Shown piece after piece: positions 45,967 to 58,530 of a stretch of 64,000 bases of DNA. The stretch's first letter is position 1; the number at the start of each line of letters is the position of its first letter. The DNA is from Bos javanicus. Taxonomy: Eukaryota > Chordata > Mammalia > Artiodactyla > Bovidae. A model generated the notes under the pieces. The model had not been told where the DNA came from. It did not search any database and saw nothing but the letters and a program-made list of their open reading frames with translations. The DNA lies in the NCBI RefSeq assembly GCF_032452875.1, contig NC_083869.1, positions 124,936,001-125,000,000 on the forward strand. The letters run 5' to 3'. Position numbers and translations under genes: made by a program.

Positions 45967-46815
45967 CAAGGAGACTGAGACAGAGAAGTCATTTGCCTAA
46001 GGTCACAAAGTTTATAAGTTAACTAATGGGAATACTTTTTCCATGTTGTTAAGTTCATTTCCACACAATTTTTTGAATGGCTGCACGGTATCTCACTCTG
46101 TGGATGAAGTAACATTGTTCCACTTCCTTTTATGAGACATCTAGACTATTTCCATTTTTCAGTGTCATACACATCACTAAGATACTTACTATATGACCTT
46201 TGTGCACATCCTTGATTATTTCCTTTTAGGCTAAATGCCCTCAGGAAGAGTTGCGTTGATTTTTATTTTCCTCAAAGAGATGTTCCTTTCTCTATGTTTT
46301 TCATGATCTTAAATGTTATAAATTTTACCACTTTTGCCTACAGCAATATTTTAAAATTCATTTTACCAGTTCTGACAAATGAATGCCAGCGCTAAAGGGT
46401 GAGTCATTTCTCCAAAGTAAAGGAGCCAGGGCCTCATATCTGCCCCCTTTCCATGCTCTCTTGCCTTTTACAGGTGCTGAACTTCATGGCTTATCCACTT
46501 GTTCATTGGAGAGGAATGAGGACTGTTAACCTGGGACAAACCAATTTATGCAGGCAAGATTCTTTTGGTCTATGAGTCAGCATTCACTCATTCACTCATT
46601 TAGTAAATATTTGAATAGTTACTTTATGAGTAGTACTAAGCAGAGGTTATGGGGTTCACAGAAAAAATATTTAGAACATACTGAACAAAACATTTAGCAC
46701 ATTACACACAATAATAGCTCAAGAAATCAATATTTATGCCAGGCACTGTGCCAGTTGCCCAAGGAGTGTACTATCTCCTTTAATTCCTATACCAACCTGC
46801 AGAATTGGGTTCTTT
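45967..46815. other. unassigned intergenic sequence with old repeat traces
   Basis: L1-like 'ttgaatggctgcacggtatc' near 46072 and the MIR-like start at about 46735 are visible. No gene. Confidence 0.45.
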
Positions 46816-46960
46816 TTTAACATTTATTTTTATTTATTTATTTGGCCACACTGGGTCTTAGTTGTGGCATGTGGGATCTAGTTCCCTGACTGGGATTGAA
46901 CCTGTGCCCCTTGCATTGGAAGTCATTCTTAACCACTGGACAGCCAGGAAATTCCCGGGG
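46816..46960 (-). repeat. CHR-2 SINE nested in a MIR-like repeat
   Basis: (TTTA)n start, 'ttggccacactgggtcttag' and end 'ggacagccaggaaattcccg'. MIR-like sequence lies on both sides ('ccaggcactgtgccagttgc' before, 'gcagataagaaaactgaggc' after). Confidence 0.88.
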
Positions 46961-47362
46961 GTCTTTTATTATTCCCATTTTGCAGATAAGAAAACTGAGG
47001 CCTAGAGAGGTTTACTCAGATTGAGCAACATATATGTGGTGTTCAGATTTGAACTGAAGACTCCAGAGTCTGTGCTCTTAACTATTACGCTGTACTACAA
47101 AACACAATTTCTCCCCTTAAGACCCGTGCAATCTTAACAATGCTAAAACTGAAAACAGCTAACTTCCGTGCCAAGCACTCTGCTAGGCCTCTATGCTTAT
47201 CAATCATTTAATTGATATGACAGCTCTATTAAATAGATACTACTGTAATTATACTTGTTTTATAGATGAGAAGATAGACATTCTGAGAGTTAAAGAACTT
47301 GCATGAGATACAAATAACTACTAAATAGCAGCACTAGAAGCCAAGATAGACCAAAGAATTAC

Positions 47363-47640
47363 TCGGGCTTGCCTAGTGGCTCAGCGGTAAAGAGTCAGCC
47401 TGCTGATACAGGAGACACGGGTTCGATTCCTGGCCCAGGAGGATCCCATATGCTGTGGAGCAACTAAACCTGTGCACCACAACTATTGAGCCTGTGCTCT
47501 AGAGCCCGGGACCACAAGAGAAGCCAGCACAATGACAACACTCTGCACCACAGTGAAGAGTAACGAAACCCCTGCTGACTAGAAAGCCCACGCAGCAACA
47601 AAGACGCAGCACAGCCTCCCCCCACAAAAAACAACCAAAA
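47363..47640 (+). repeat. CHR-1 SINE
   Basis: 'ggcttgcctagtggctcagc' head, 'gggttcgattcctggcccag', 'gagcctgtgctctagagccc' and an A-rich tail. Confidence 0.93.
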
Positions 47641-47809
47641 GAATCACTGTATAGGGAATGTGATGAAATGTAAAACAAGCAATGCTACTGAGCTGTCATC
47701 AAATGTCAGAAGTTACAGGAAGGAAACTTCATGACCTTCTTGCGTTCCAGGAATGATCACAGAATGACAGAAAGGGAAAATCCTGGCTGCTTGTGAGGCC
47801 TGGTGTTGA

Positions 47810-48000
47810 AAGCCTTCACACAGGTTATTTCATTATATCCTCTACGTGAAGAAGGTGTCAAATTTCCTCACTTTGACAGATGGGGAAATGATGCTGTAGA
47901 AAGTGATGCAATATGTCCAAGGTCACACAGCTGGTAAATGACAGGGCTAGAACTGGAACCTATGTTGTCTCTCAGGCCTGAGCCCTTAACCACTATGTTA
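47810..48000 (-). repeat. MIR SINE
   Basis: 'ccaaggtcacacagctggta' and 'aatgacagggctagaactgg' are the MIR core in reverse. Confidence 0.8.
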
Positions 48001-48309
48001 CCTGCTTTCTATTATTTGATCTTGCTTTTTGGTTGTGTGGGAGTCACATAGCCAGAGATGAATGGAAAAGTCAAAGGTAAATGGATAGTAAGGAAGATAA
48101 TGTATAACCAAGAGTATTCAAGTACATTCAAGCAAAAGGAAGCAGATCTGCTTGGTCAGTACTAAAGATTCATTTGTTTTGGGAAGGAGCCCGTTGTTTG
48201 CATACCTTTGATGATGACATGAACTGTACAAATGTCTGTTTCTACCATTGTAATGGGAGCTATTAAAGACAGGGACTGTATCTTAGACACTGTCAGCCAG
48301 TGTCTAGCA

Positions 48310-48532
48310 TTGTTGTTGCTTATTCGCTAAGTCCTGTTTGACTCTTTTGTGACCCCATGGACTACAGCCCACCAGGCTCCTCTGTCCATGGGACATTCCA
48401 GGCAAGAGTACTGGAGTGGGTTGCTATTTCCTTCTAAAGGGGATCTTCCCAGCCCAGGGATCAAACCCATGTCTCCTGTGTCTCCTGCATTGGCGGGCAG
48501 ATTTTTTACCACTGTGCCACCCAGGAAGCCCA
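48310..48532 (-). repeat. Bov-tA SINE
   Basis: 'gttgttgcttattcgctaag' to 'accactgtgccacccaggaa'. A local 'tgtctcctg' duplication lies in the head region. Confidence 0.9.
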
Positions 48533-49478
48533 CGGGAATGGCAGGCAAACTTCTCTTGCCACAAGGCAAAGCCTAAGGAGTTTATCAACACTAAACTCTA
48601 TTCAAGGACATAAGAAGACCTGGATCAGTGTCGTGATCCAGATAACCCCAGCTGTGTAAAGATTTCATTCATTTAACAAATATTCAGAGTGACTATCACA
48701 GGCCAGATATTGTTCTGGGTACTAGGGGTACAGCAGAGAACAAAAGAGAGCACCTTTCCTCACGAATCTTATATTTTCAGTAGAGAAGCAGTGATTAGAT
48801 AATCTAAAGTTGGATAGTAATAAATGCTATGAAAACGATTAAATAAAAGAAAGAAGGGGTAATGGGTAGTGAGTGTGCTACTTAATTTAGGATGGTTGGG
48901 GGTGCTTATGAACATTTTAGCAGAGACCTGAAAGAGATGAAGGAAGTCTGCACATTGAATTCTGGCGAGAGAGCACTCCATGCAAATGTAAGTTCTGCCT
49001 GAGAGAAAAAAAGGCTATGAAAGCTAAGTCTATTTTCAGAGGGAAATAAAAGTAGGGAGACCTGCCTTACTGGTAGAACTGGCTTTACCACGAAGCCACA
49101 GTAATAAAAATATTGTGTTGACACTGAAACAGAGAAAATGACCAATGGAATGGAATGGAGAGCCTAGAAATGGGAACTTAACATGTGATAAAAGTGACAT
49201 CATGAAACACTGGAACGATTGTTTTTCCTTTGGTAATAGAAAAATGAATTCACTGTGTAGAGAAAAAAGCTGAATTTTTCCCTAAATGTGAAAGTTAAAA
49301 CTATAAAGCTATTATTAGACAGTACAGGAAACTCTCTGTTACCCAGGTATAAATAAAGACTTCCAAAATAAGACTCCAAATTCTAAGGTCAAAATTTAGG
49401 ACATCTACTAAATTAATGACATAACAAATTTGCATGAAGGTTGCAGACTGGGAGAAGGTATCTGCAGTGTTTAAACAA
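48533..49478. other. unassigned intergenic sequence
   Basis: An L2-like trace at about 48665-48740. Small minus-strand frames at 48769-48981 and 48906-49145 have no domain. Confidence 0.45.
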
Positions 49479-49650
49479 GGAGGGACTTCCCTGGTGGGGA
49501 AGTCCAGTGGTTAAGACACCACCCTCTCGATGCAGGGGGCCCAGATTCAGTCCTTGGTCAGAGAACTAGATCCTGCATGTGGCAGCAAAGATTGAAAATC
49601 CAGTGTGAGGCAGCTAAGACCCAGAGCAGCCAAATAAATAAATGAATGTT
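49479..49650 (+). repeat. CHR-2 SINE
   Basis: 'agggacttccctggtgggga' head with a small duplication, 'cccagattcagtccttggtc' and 'gcagccaaataaataaatga' tail. Confidence 0.88.
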
Positions 49651-50253
49651 AATAAACAAGGAATAATGTCTAGAATATACAATCACTACAAATCAACAAG
49701 AAATCAAATAGAAAAACAAGCAAAGGATATATAAATACTTTAGTATTTTTTCACATACTAAGCATACAGAAAAATGAAAGTGTCAACTTTAATTATAATC
49801 AGAGAAATACAAATCAAAACAGCTGAGAACTCCCACTTTACCACTACCAGACTAGCAAAAATCAATAGCACTTGCGTTTTTTTTTTTTTGTTTAATCTGT
49901 GGACAAAGACAGGTGAGAAAAGAATGCTCTTCTGCAGCCCAGAACTCATTGTTTAGTATGAGTTTTGAGACAGATAAGAAGGATCATGATACCTGAAAGA
50001 GATTCAAGTGGTGGAGGTATTGATAAACACAAAGGTTGCTTCCAGGACTATAGATTTGATCATTTAAAAGCTTAAAATATAAAGGAAATTACCAACTACA
50101 TTGATTTAGTACTCTAATTTTAATGTTGACATGAAACAAAGATGGCTTCCTTTTTTAGGCTTTTATTTTGAGGGTATGAACTTTAAAAATGAATTACCAT
50201 ATCCCAATGATCTGTACTATTCTTATTTTTTTAATAGCTTATTTTTTTTTTAA
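49651..50253. other. L1-like scraps and unassigned sequence
   Basis: 'agagaaatacaaatcaaaac' near 49800 is an L1 ORF2-region signature. No gene. Confidence 0.45.
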
Positions 50254-50560
50254 AGAACTTTATTTATTTATTTTTGGCTGTGCTGGGTCTTTCTCTAGTT
50301 GTGGAGAACAGGGGTTACTCTCTAGTTTTGGTGCCCGAGCTTCTCACTGCAGTGGCTTCTCTTGTTGCAGAGTACAAGCTCTAGGCCTCCAGGGCTTCAG
50401 TAGTTGGGGCCCCCGGGCTCTAGGGCACAGGCTTAAAAGTTGAGGCACATGGGCTTAGTTGCTCTGCAGCACGTGGGATCTTCCTGGATCAGGGATTGAA
50501 CTCGTGTATCCTGCATTGGCAGGCAGATTCTTTACCACTGAGCCATCAAGGAAGCCCCAC
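50254..50560 (-). repeat. CHR-1 SINE
   Basis: (TTTA)n start, 'ttggctgtgctgggtctttc', 'ctcttgttgcagagtacaag' and end 'ccactgagccatcaaggaag'. Confidence 0.92.
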
Positions 50561-51240
50561 CTGTACTGTTCTGAGGTGTGATAGCTTAAGAGTAAATCTG
50601 ATTTGAACTTAATGCATGTTTAGAGGATGTCTAAAATTCAGAACCAGACAGATCCATCTCCTCTGACCCTAAACATAGTCCATAGCTAATTGCTTGAGGA
50701 AATTGAATCTCCAAGACCACAGCTGGGGAATTTTGAAGTGTGTCCCTATTCCACTGAATATCAAAGAAGACCAACTGAAAAACTAGACTGAGCAAAAATT
50801 CTTTTTGAAAGGGTTATCTTGAACAGTATGACTCAAATGGAGGAATTAAGGCAATTGGCAGTGAAAAGGCATTAGAATGTGAAATTACTTAAAAGTTTAT
50901 TGATAAATAATTTTGCTTGTTACATATTTAAAAAATCTTCACACTTACATAAAATACTGGCAAAATTAGAAAAATGGTAACACTGAAGAGTGATGAGGAT
51001 GTGGTCATTAAGATTTCTTGTGTACTGTGATAGTAATGTAAATAGCACAGCATTCTGAAAAGCAACCTGATCATTTTTGGCAAAATTGAGCCTTCCCAAT
51101 TACATAGTGTAGGGGAACTATTCATGTCAATATACAAACTTGCTTATTTTTGCAATTTTAATAGTAACAGAGTGTTGACAGCAACCTAGGTTTCTATCAT
51201 CAAAAGAGTGAATGAGTACAAACGTGGTAGATGCACAGTA
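50561..51240. other. unassigned intergenic sequence
   Basis: No ORF or named repeat, except weak L1-like text near 50960-51160. Confidence 0.4.
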
Positions 51241-51420
51241 CTTACGTGCCTGGATTCTGAAGCTAGACTGTTCAAATGCAGGCTCCAACACTTACAGTGG
51301 AAGTAAAAATTTGAGTTATCTGTGCCTCATTCTTATCTACAAAATGGGAGTAAAAATATCATAGGGTTGTTGGGAGAAGTATATGATTTAAAACATTTAA
51401 AGCATCTGAAACAGAGTGAA
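51241..51420 (+). repeat. MIR SINE
   Basis: 'cctggattctgaagctagac', 'ttatctgtgcctcattctta' and 'catagggttgttgggagaag'. Confidence 0.75.
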
Positions 51421-51423
51421 GCA

Positions 51424-51890
51424 TTGTTGTTCAGTCGCTAAGTCATATCCAACTCTGCAACCCCATGGACTGCAGCACGCCAGGCTTCCCTGTCCTTCAC
51501 TATCTCCCAGAGTTTGCTCAGATTCATGTCCATTGAGTCAGTGATGCTATCTAACCATCTCATCTTCTGCTCCCCTTCTCCTTTTGCCTTCACTCTTTCC
51601 CAGCATCAGGGTCTTTTCCAATGAGTCGGCTCTTCGCATCAGGTGGCCAAAATATCGGAAGCTTCAGCTTCATCATCAATCCTTCCAGTGAATATCCAGG
51701 GTTGATTTCCTTTAGGATTGACTGGTTTGATCTCCTTGCAGTCCAAGGGACTCTCAAGAGTCTTCTCCAGCATCAGAATTCGAAGGCATTGATTCTTCAG
51801 TGCTCAACTTTCTTTATGGTCCAATTCTCATACATACATGACTACTAGAAAAACCATAGCTTTGACTATATGGACCTTTGTTGGCAAAGT
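51424..51890 (-). mobile_element. BovB LINE, 3' end fragment
   Basis: Antisense 3' terminus ('gttgttcagtcgctaagtca') to 'ggacctttgttggcaaag'. Confidence 0.92.
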
Positions 51891-52228
51891 TAAGCACTAT
51901 TTAAGTACTAATATTACTGGTAATATGAAAGCCTATGCAAGTTCAAAGTTGTAAGTTAGGTTTATGTATAGCAACAAGAGAATATCACAAAAGCAATAAC
52001 AACTTTAAAAAGAAGAGGAACATTTATTGCACATCACTAATGTGAATATGCTTACATAACTACATAGTTTTTAAGACAAGCATCAGAGACATACATTGAA
52101 CATATATGAATGGGTGCCTATAATAAAGAGTTGAGTTTAGGAATTAAGTGGATGACTACAAAATAAGAAAGGGGCCTGCTTGAATTATCTTGCTAATATG
52201 TTATGAAAGGAGGAACAAGATTTACTCA
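51891..52228. other. unassigned sequence between two BovB fragments
   Basis: No ORF or known repeat seen. Confidence 0.45.
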
Positions 52229-52229
52229 T

Positions 52230-53190
52230 GCAACTGAAGCAACAGTTAGACCTGGACATGGAACATGGACTGGTTTCAAATTGGGAAAAGGGTATGTCAA
52301 GGCTGTATATTGTCACCCTGCTTATTTAACTTATATGCAGAGTACATCATGTGGAATGCCAGGCTGGATGAAGCACAAGCTGGAATCAAGATTGCCGGGA
52401 AAAATATCAATAACCTCAGATATGCAGATGACACGACTCTTATGGCAGAAAGTGAAGAGGAACTGAAGAGCCTCTTGATGAAAGTGAAAGAAGAGAGTGA
52501 AAAAATTGGCTTAAAACTCAACATTCAGAAAACTGAGACCATGGCATCGGGTCCCATCACTTCATGGCAAATGGATGGAGAAACAATGGAAATAGTGAGA
52601 GACTTTATTTTCCTGGGCTCCAAAATCACTGCAGATGGTGACTGCAGCCATGAAATTACAAGATGCTTGCTCCTTGGAAGAAAAGCTATGACAAACCTAG
52701 ACAGCATATTAAAAAGCAGAGACATTACTTTGCCAACAAAGGTCCACCTAGTCAAACCTATGGTTTTTCCAGTAGTCATGTATGGATGTGAGAGTTGGAC
52801 CATAAAGAAAGCTGAGGGCCAAAGAATTGATGCTTTTAAATTGTAGTTTTGGAGAAGACTCTTGAGAGTCCCTTGGACTGAAAGGAGATCAAACCAGTAA
52901 ATCCTAAAGGAAGTCAGTCCTGAATACTCATTGGGAGGACTGACGCTGAAGCTGAAGCTCCAATACTTTGGCCACCTGATGGGAAGAACTGACTCATTGG
53001 AAAAGACCCTGATGCTGGGAGATTGAAGGCAGGAAAAGAAAGGGGACAACAGAGGATGAGATGGTTGGATGGCATCACTGGCTTGATGAACATGAGTTTG
53101 AGAAAGCTCCAGGAGTTGGTGAAGGACAGGGAAGCCTGGCATGCTGCAGTTCCTGGGGTCGCAGAGTCAGACACAACTGAGCAACTGAAC
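52230..53190 (+). mobile_element. BovB LINE with 193-codon RT frame
   Basis: The frame 52265-52846 covers R-V-C-Q-G-C-I-L-S-P-C-L-F-N, the catalytic L-R-Y-A-D-D-T-T-L-M-A-E-S and Y-G-C-E-S-W-T. It stops at a TAG where the family has a tryptophan codon (L-W-C). The remainder to 53190 is frameshifted 3' end. Confidence 0.94.
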
Positions 53191-53567
53191 TGATGCAACT
53201 GAAGCCAGTAAAAGCTTCAGTTGAAAATATGGAAGGTTAAAAAAAAAAAAAAATATGGAAGGTTAAGTCAAGAAAAGGATCCCAGAACCAGAGAAATAGC
53301 CACCTAATCAACTTGGAAGCTATCCTATATTTGATTTTACCCTTAAATCAGGTAATATCATCCTTACCATTTAGGTCAACTCTGGATAGGTTTTCTTAAC
53401 AGAGTATTCATATAATCTTGGCAAACTGAGGTCCAACGAGAATTATGATTTGTCAAATGTTAGTCAACTGGGGTGTTATTTAAGTGGAAGGTTCCAGAAG
53501 AAAATGAAAATTTTGAGTGACCTACAATTTTTAGCAAGCCAAACTGTCTCCAGTGTATTAAAAACTC

Positions 53568-53755
53568 TGCTGCTGCTAAGCTGCTAAGTCACTTCAGTCA
53601 TGTCCGACTCTGTGCGACCCCACAGACAGCAGCCCACCAGGCTCCCCCATCCCTGGGATTCTCAAGGCAAGAACACTGGAGTGGGTTGCCATTTCCTTCT
53701 CCAATGCATGAAAGTGAAGAGTGAAAGTGAAGTCGCTCAGTAGTGCGACTCTACA
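53568..53755 (-). repeat. Bov-A2 SINE, incomplete
   Basis: 'tgctgctaagctgctaagtc' tail and one full reverse monomer, then the 'atgcatgaaagtgaagagtg' linker and only the start of the second monomer. Confidence 0.9.
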
Positions 53756-53949
53756 GGTATTAAAAACTCTACAGGTAGTAAAATAACCCACATTTATCTC
53801 ACTCAGAACTGTTTTAAAAAATTCATTAAGTCAAATGATAAATGGGAAATTATATAAAAGCTCTTTACAAATAAAGATAAGATGAACAATGAAGAAAAGA
53901 AAATTCATGTAAGGAAAAAAATGTCCAGTAAACATAAAAATTTAAATCT

Positions 53950-54300
53950 CACTGATCATGTTTTTTTTTTTTTAATTAAAACCAGTCACTATTTAACATC
54001 AAATGGGAAAAATGTGTTATCATGGTCACACCCAGTTTTGGCAACTGTGTTGGAAACCTCATTTACAACTGGGAGGAGTGAAAACTGGAACATTTCTGGA
54101 AGGCATTTGGCAATACATGGCAGAAGGCTTAAAACAGTGCATACTCTCTGACCCAGCAGTTCCCTGGAATTTATCCTAAAGAATGATCACACATGAGAAA
54201 AAATATCTAACTAAAAGTACTAGCAACACTGGATAGTTTATAAAAGCAAAAATATGGGATCTATCTAAAAATCCCAAAGTACAGGAAACAATTAAGTTTT
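53950..54300 (+). mobile_element. old L1-type fragment
   Basis: 'ctctctgacccagcagttcc' and 'atttatcctaaagaatgatc' are the conserved L1 ORF2 C-terminal nucleotide blocks. Confidence 0.7.
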
Positions 54301-54463
54301 GGAAAATCCTAATGATAGGATACAAATAATAATTACAATTATCAATATTTAACTATAAGCTTTGCTCATTTGTAGCTGAATTGCTCAGGGAAAGCTAATT
54401 ACTCTCTCTGCACCTCATTTCCGTGTAAAATATGGGTCGTTGTGAGGATTAAGTTAATAAAAA

Positions 54464-55045
54464 TACCTAAAATCACTGCAGATGGTGATTGCAGCCATGA
54501 CATTAAAAGACGCTTACTCCTTGGAAGGAAAGTTATGGCCAACCTACATAGCATATTGAAAAGCAGAGATATTACTTTGCCAACAAAGGTCCTTCTAGTC
54601 AAGGCTATGGTTTTTCCAGTGGTCATGTATGGATGCAAGAGTTGGACTGTGAAGAAAGCTGAGTGCCGAAGAATTGATGCTTTTGAACTGTGGTGTTGGA
54701 GAAGACTCTTGAGAGTCCCTTGGACTGCAAGGAGATCCGACCAGTTCATCCTAAAGGAGATCAGCCCTGGGTGTTCTTTGGAAGGAATGATGCTAAAGCT
54801 GAAACTCCAGTACTTTGGCTACCTCATGTGAAGAGCTGACTCATTGGAAAAGACTCTGATGCTGTGAGGGATTGGGGGCAGGAGGAGAAGCGGACGACAC
54901 AGGATGAGATGGCTGGATGGCATCACTGACTCGATGGACGTGAGTCTGAGTGAACTCCGGGAGTTGGTGATAGACAGGGAGGCCTGGCGTGCTGTGATTC
55001 ATGGGGTCGCAAAGAGTTGGACACGACTGAGCGACTGAACTAAGC
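54464..55045 (+). mobile_element. BovB LINE, 3' fragment
   Basis: Begins abruptly at 'aaaatcactgcagatggtga' and ends at 'gcgactgaactaagctgaac'. A 129-codon frame covers D-C-S-H-D-I-K-R-R-L-L-L-G-R-K through the W-T-A-R-R-S block to the L-K-L-Q-Y-F-G-Y-L-M stop. Confidence 0.93.
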
Positions 55046-55233
55046 TGAACTGAAAGCACTTAGGATAACACTGGCACATAATAACTCAATAAAAACTTTT
55101 TTAAGCAGAGGAACATTGTAGCCTAATATCCTGGAAAAATGTTACTGATTTAAAAAAATGATTATAAACCAGTATATACAGAGTATTTTTCTAAAATATA
55201 TCTCATATACATACATTTCTAAAAATAAAGCCT

Positions 55234-55502
55234 GCTGCTGCTGCTGCTAAGTCACTTCAGTTGTGTCCGACTCTGTTCGACCCCATAGGCGGCAGCCCAC
55301 CAGGCTCACCCATCCCTGGGACTCTCCAAGCAAGAACACTGGAGTGGGTTGCCATTTCCTTCTCCAGTGCATGAGAGTGAAAAGTGAAAGTGAAGTCGCT
55401 CAGTCGTGTCCGACTCTTAGCCGACTCTGCAGCCTACCCGGCTCCTCTATCCATGGGATTTTCCAGGCAAGAGTACTGGAGTGGGGTGCCATTGCCTTCT
55501 CC
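55234..55502 (-). repeat. Bov-A2 SINE, recent
   Basis: Two reverse monomers with a (GCT)n start. A 12-bp duplication, aaaataaagcct, flanks it at 55222-55233 and 55503-55514. Confidence 0.95.
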
Positions 55503-55551
55503 AAAATAAAGCCTAGAAAGATATAAAACAAAATAGAAACTATACATCTCA

Positions 55552-55676
55552 GGACTTCCCTGGTAGTCCAGTGGTTAAGAAACTGCTTCTACTACAAGGG
55601 GCATGGGTTTAATCTCTGGTTTGGGAACTAAATTCCTGCATGCTGTGCATGAGGCACACCAAAAGGAAAAAAAAAA
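55552..55676 (+). repeat. CHR-2 SINE
   Basis: 'aggacttccctggtagtcca' head, 'gggtttaatctctggtttgg' and an A-run tail. Confidence 0.9.
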
Positions 55677-55914
55677 AACAAAAAACCCAGCACATCTCTT
55701 TAAATAATAAGATTATACATTATCTTCCTTATTTTTGTATTTAATTTTTTTCAATAACAAACACGTGCTACTCGTACAAAAGGTAAAAGCTATCTATCAT
55801 CTACCAAATTTAAACAAAACACTGTCATATATTTGCTCCAGTTGGTAATGAGTCCATCCCAAATTAGTAGGGTAGTACGGTAAAGAATCAGAATGGTAGA
55901 CATTTCTCCTTACA

Positions 55915-56244
55915 GCTTTTATTACTGCACAATACAAACTTGGTCTCTATTTTACAAACCTTATACACAAAAAGTTTTCTTCCCGAAAGCTACTTTATTC
56001 CAGTTTCCCCTATTCCTGCAGAAGGATGATCTAGATTCTCCATGCTATTCTTAGCGTTTAAGTTAAAAACACTGTCACAAAAGTGCACTGGCCATATGAG
56101 GAAACCAGTGCAAAGAACCAACAGAGTTCTCACTGGCTTCCATCCTGAGGGAAGAATGCATGGCTGGCGGTGGTGAAATGGGGCAATTATATCTTTTCTT
56201 GTAACAGCTGAGGACAAGCCCCAGTGGTGGACAGATTGTCTTAG
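55915..56244 (-). other. MED18: MED18 3' UTR with candidate polyadenylation signals
   Basis: Two AATAAA hexamers occur on the minus strand downstream of the MED18 stop, at 55999-55994 and 55923-55918. The stretch is free of recognised SINEs, in keeping with transcribed UTR. Which signal is used cannot be told from sequence. Confidence 0.65.
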
Positions 56245-56798
56245 TCACATGAGCCTTTTGGGGTCTATTTTCTCTAGGTGAACCAGAGGTTTCAGCTGCT
56301 CCGCAAAGTTCCTCATGTCATCAGAGACCATGTCCTGCCCAGCTGGTGCAACAACACTTAGTTCCACGAGATAGGACAGTGACAAGGCCTCAGTGTTGTC
56401 CGTGTTCCCTGGCACCAGGATGCGGAAGATCTTGTACACCACGATCTTCATGATGCCTTTCCGGAACAAGTGTCCCCTGGCAACAAACTCGTGGTCCATG
56501 CGAAAGCCCATTTCCATGAGGAAGTCAGTGAGGTTCTCAGATGTTGCAATGTCCACGCAGTTACGCACCAGGGCATGGCGGTTCTTGTCTCCCATCTCTG
56601 GCTGTCCCAGGTAGCGAAGATGCCAGGGTGCCCCTGCCCTATCCAGAGAGCGTCGGGCCCTTAAAACAAATGGACTGGCCTGCTGGCCCTTAAGGAGGAA
56701 TACCATCTCGTGGTCAACAAAAGTCTCGGGTTCCATGTTGTCACATAAACCACGAAGGCGGTGGATGAGGCTTTCCAAGCTGTGATCTAAAACGCTTC
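56245..56798 (-). CDS. MED18: MED18, Mediator complex subunit 18, main coding exon
   Basis: MED18 is a head-module subunit of Mediator, the nuclear coactivator that links transcription factors to RNA polymerase II; it pairs with MED20. This exon encodes residues 25(part)-208, from S-V-L-D-H-S-L-E-S to the C-terminal I-D-P-K-R-L-M and stop. Landmarks are C-D-N-M-E-P-E-T-F, V-F-L-L-K-G-Q-Q-A-S-P-F and A-P-W-H-L-R-Y-L-G-Q-P-E-M-G, then M-G-F-R-M-D-H-E-F and S-L-S-Y-L-V-E-L-S-V-V-A-P-A-G-Q-D. The acceptor AG is at 56800-56799 after a pyrimidine-rich stretch. Joined to the exon at 60374-60446, the frame restores G25 and gives exactly 208 residues, the normal length, with no disruption. The presence of a spliced partner exon shows that this is the parental gene and not a retrocopy. 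Confidence 0.98.
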
Positions 56799-56904
56799 CT
56801 GAAGAAGGAAAAAAGCACTATTGAGTTCCATCTTTCATTTTGGGTAATGGAATTAGCAAAAGACTGAAAAAACCAAAATAATTTAGTGTAGTGTTTTGTA
56901 AACC

Positions 56905-57185
56905 ATGCTGCTGCTGCTGCTGCTGCTGCTGCTAAGTCACTTCAGTTGTGTCCAACTCTGTGCGACCCCATAGACAGCAGCCCGCCAGGTTCCGCCGTCC
57001 CTGGGATTCTCCAGGCAAGAACACTGGAGTGGGTTGCCATTTCCTTCTCCAATGCATGGAAGTGAAAAGTGAAAGTGAAGTCACTGAGTTGTGTCCAACT
57101 CTCAGCGACCCCATGGACTGCAGCCTACCAGGCCCCTGTGTCCATGGGATTTTCCAGGCGAGAGTACTGGAGTGGGGTGCCAAAA
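56905..57185 (-). repeat. Bov-A2 SINE with (GCT)9 tail
   Basis: A long pure GCT tract at about 56907-56933 is followed by two reverse Bov-A monomers. 'aaaccat' is found before the tract and near 57183-57189. It lies in MED18 intron 2, a likely polymorphic microsatellite. Confidence 0.93.
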
Positions 57186-57439
57186 CCATAGGCCCAATAT
57201 ATGAGATTTTAGAGAGGTTACACTGCCAAGATATTATATAACAAGTTAATCTCTTTTCAATTTTTTGCACTGTCTTATTTGGTACTAGAAGTTAGGCCTT
57301 GTTTAGTAATGCTAACCTCTAGCAGACTTTGGGATTTAATAGGCAACAGTATCTACCTAGAATAATTATTTTATTCCATTCTATTATAAAATAATATATA
57401 TATTATTTTATATAAGACAAAAAATAATAAATAAAACAG

Positions 57440-57568
57440 CATGTGTGTGTTAGTTGCTCAGTCGTGTCCGACTCTGCAACCCCACGGACTGTAGCCTGCC
57501 AGGCTCCTCTGTCCATGGGATTTTCCAGGCAAGAATACTAGAGTGGGTGGCCATTTTCTTCTCCAATA
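57440..57568 (-). repeat. Bov-A SINE monomer
   Basis: 'gtgtgtgttagttgctcagt' to 'gccattttcttctccaat'. Single reverse unit. Confidence 0.9.
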
Positions 57569-57929
57569 GAATAGCGTATTTCCCTCCAATCTCTTTTCAC
57601 TTTTCTGCTTTATTTTTCTTTAGCTTATCACATCAACTATTTAGTCATCTTTCAACATATCAATGTATTGACTTTTTAATCATCTTTCTTTCTCTACTGC
57701 TGATACTCCAATGAGAGGAACATATTCCTTTATTGACTAAATCTGTTAAAGTAAATAAAAATATACTACTGTAACTACAGTAAATATTGACAGTGGTACT
57801 CAAATGATTGAATTTTTGGAAAAGCAACAGAGTGGGTCCCAGTTATCATAGGACAGATCACAGGAGTAGGGAGTGGGTCCTACATTCAGAACAGTGTCAG
57901 ACGTGTGTTTTTTCATTCTTCAGACATTT

Positions 57930-58530
57930 AAGGAGCTTTGTTAAGTGCTGGTTCATATACTTAAACTTACTGAATGGCACCATGCTAAGAAGTAGGGGGC
58001 CTGGCCTGCCCAGAGATTATAGTTTAGTGGGGGGAACAAAAAAAATAAATAAGTAAACCAATAAACAAGAGATAAATGGAAATAAGTAAACAAGAGATAA
58101 ACGGGGTATGGAATAGAGAGCAACCGGTATGGGTGGAGAAGAGGAGACATCTTTGAGGGCTTGGAGTAGTCAGAGAAGATTTCTAAGGGAATGACAACTG
58201 AGTTGAGGCCTGAGGGATAAATATGAGATGGCTATATGAAGGGCTGGAACAAAGTATAGAGGCCAGGGGATCAGAGGTAGGAAAGAGCTTGGGGAATGCA
58301 AAGAAATGAAAGGATCTCAGTGTGGCTGAAGTATGGTAAGCAAGACGGAAGATGATCATGAAATGAGTATTCGGGATGGGCCAAAGCAGGCAGGCCTTAT
58401 GTGTCGCCCATGCTAAAGGCTGTATTTTATTGTAAGGCCACTGGACAGTTATTAGCTCCACAGTGTATTCTCCATGCAACAAGGAAAGATATGACTGGAT
58501 TTACATTTTAAAAAGATCACTCCAGGAAAA
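57930..58530 (+). repeat. ancient L2-like interspersed repeat
   Basis: 'ggagacatctttgagggctt', 'gggaatgacaactgagttga', 'agtgtggctgaagtatggta' and 'attttaaaaagatcactcca' occur in the order of a widespread old mammalian repeat that I associate with L2. A further piece, 'ttactgagatgggaaagact', appears at 59461. Family name uncertain. Confidence 0.55.

Noticed and set aside
56907..56933. Triplet arrays (GCT/AGC) considered as a regulatory or CRISPR-like repeat array
   Set aside because: They are the ordinary tails of Bov-A-type SINEs, each adjacent to a SINE body, with no spacer structure.
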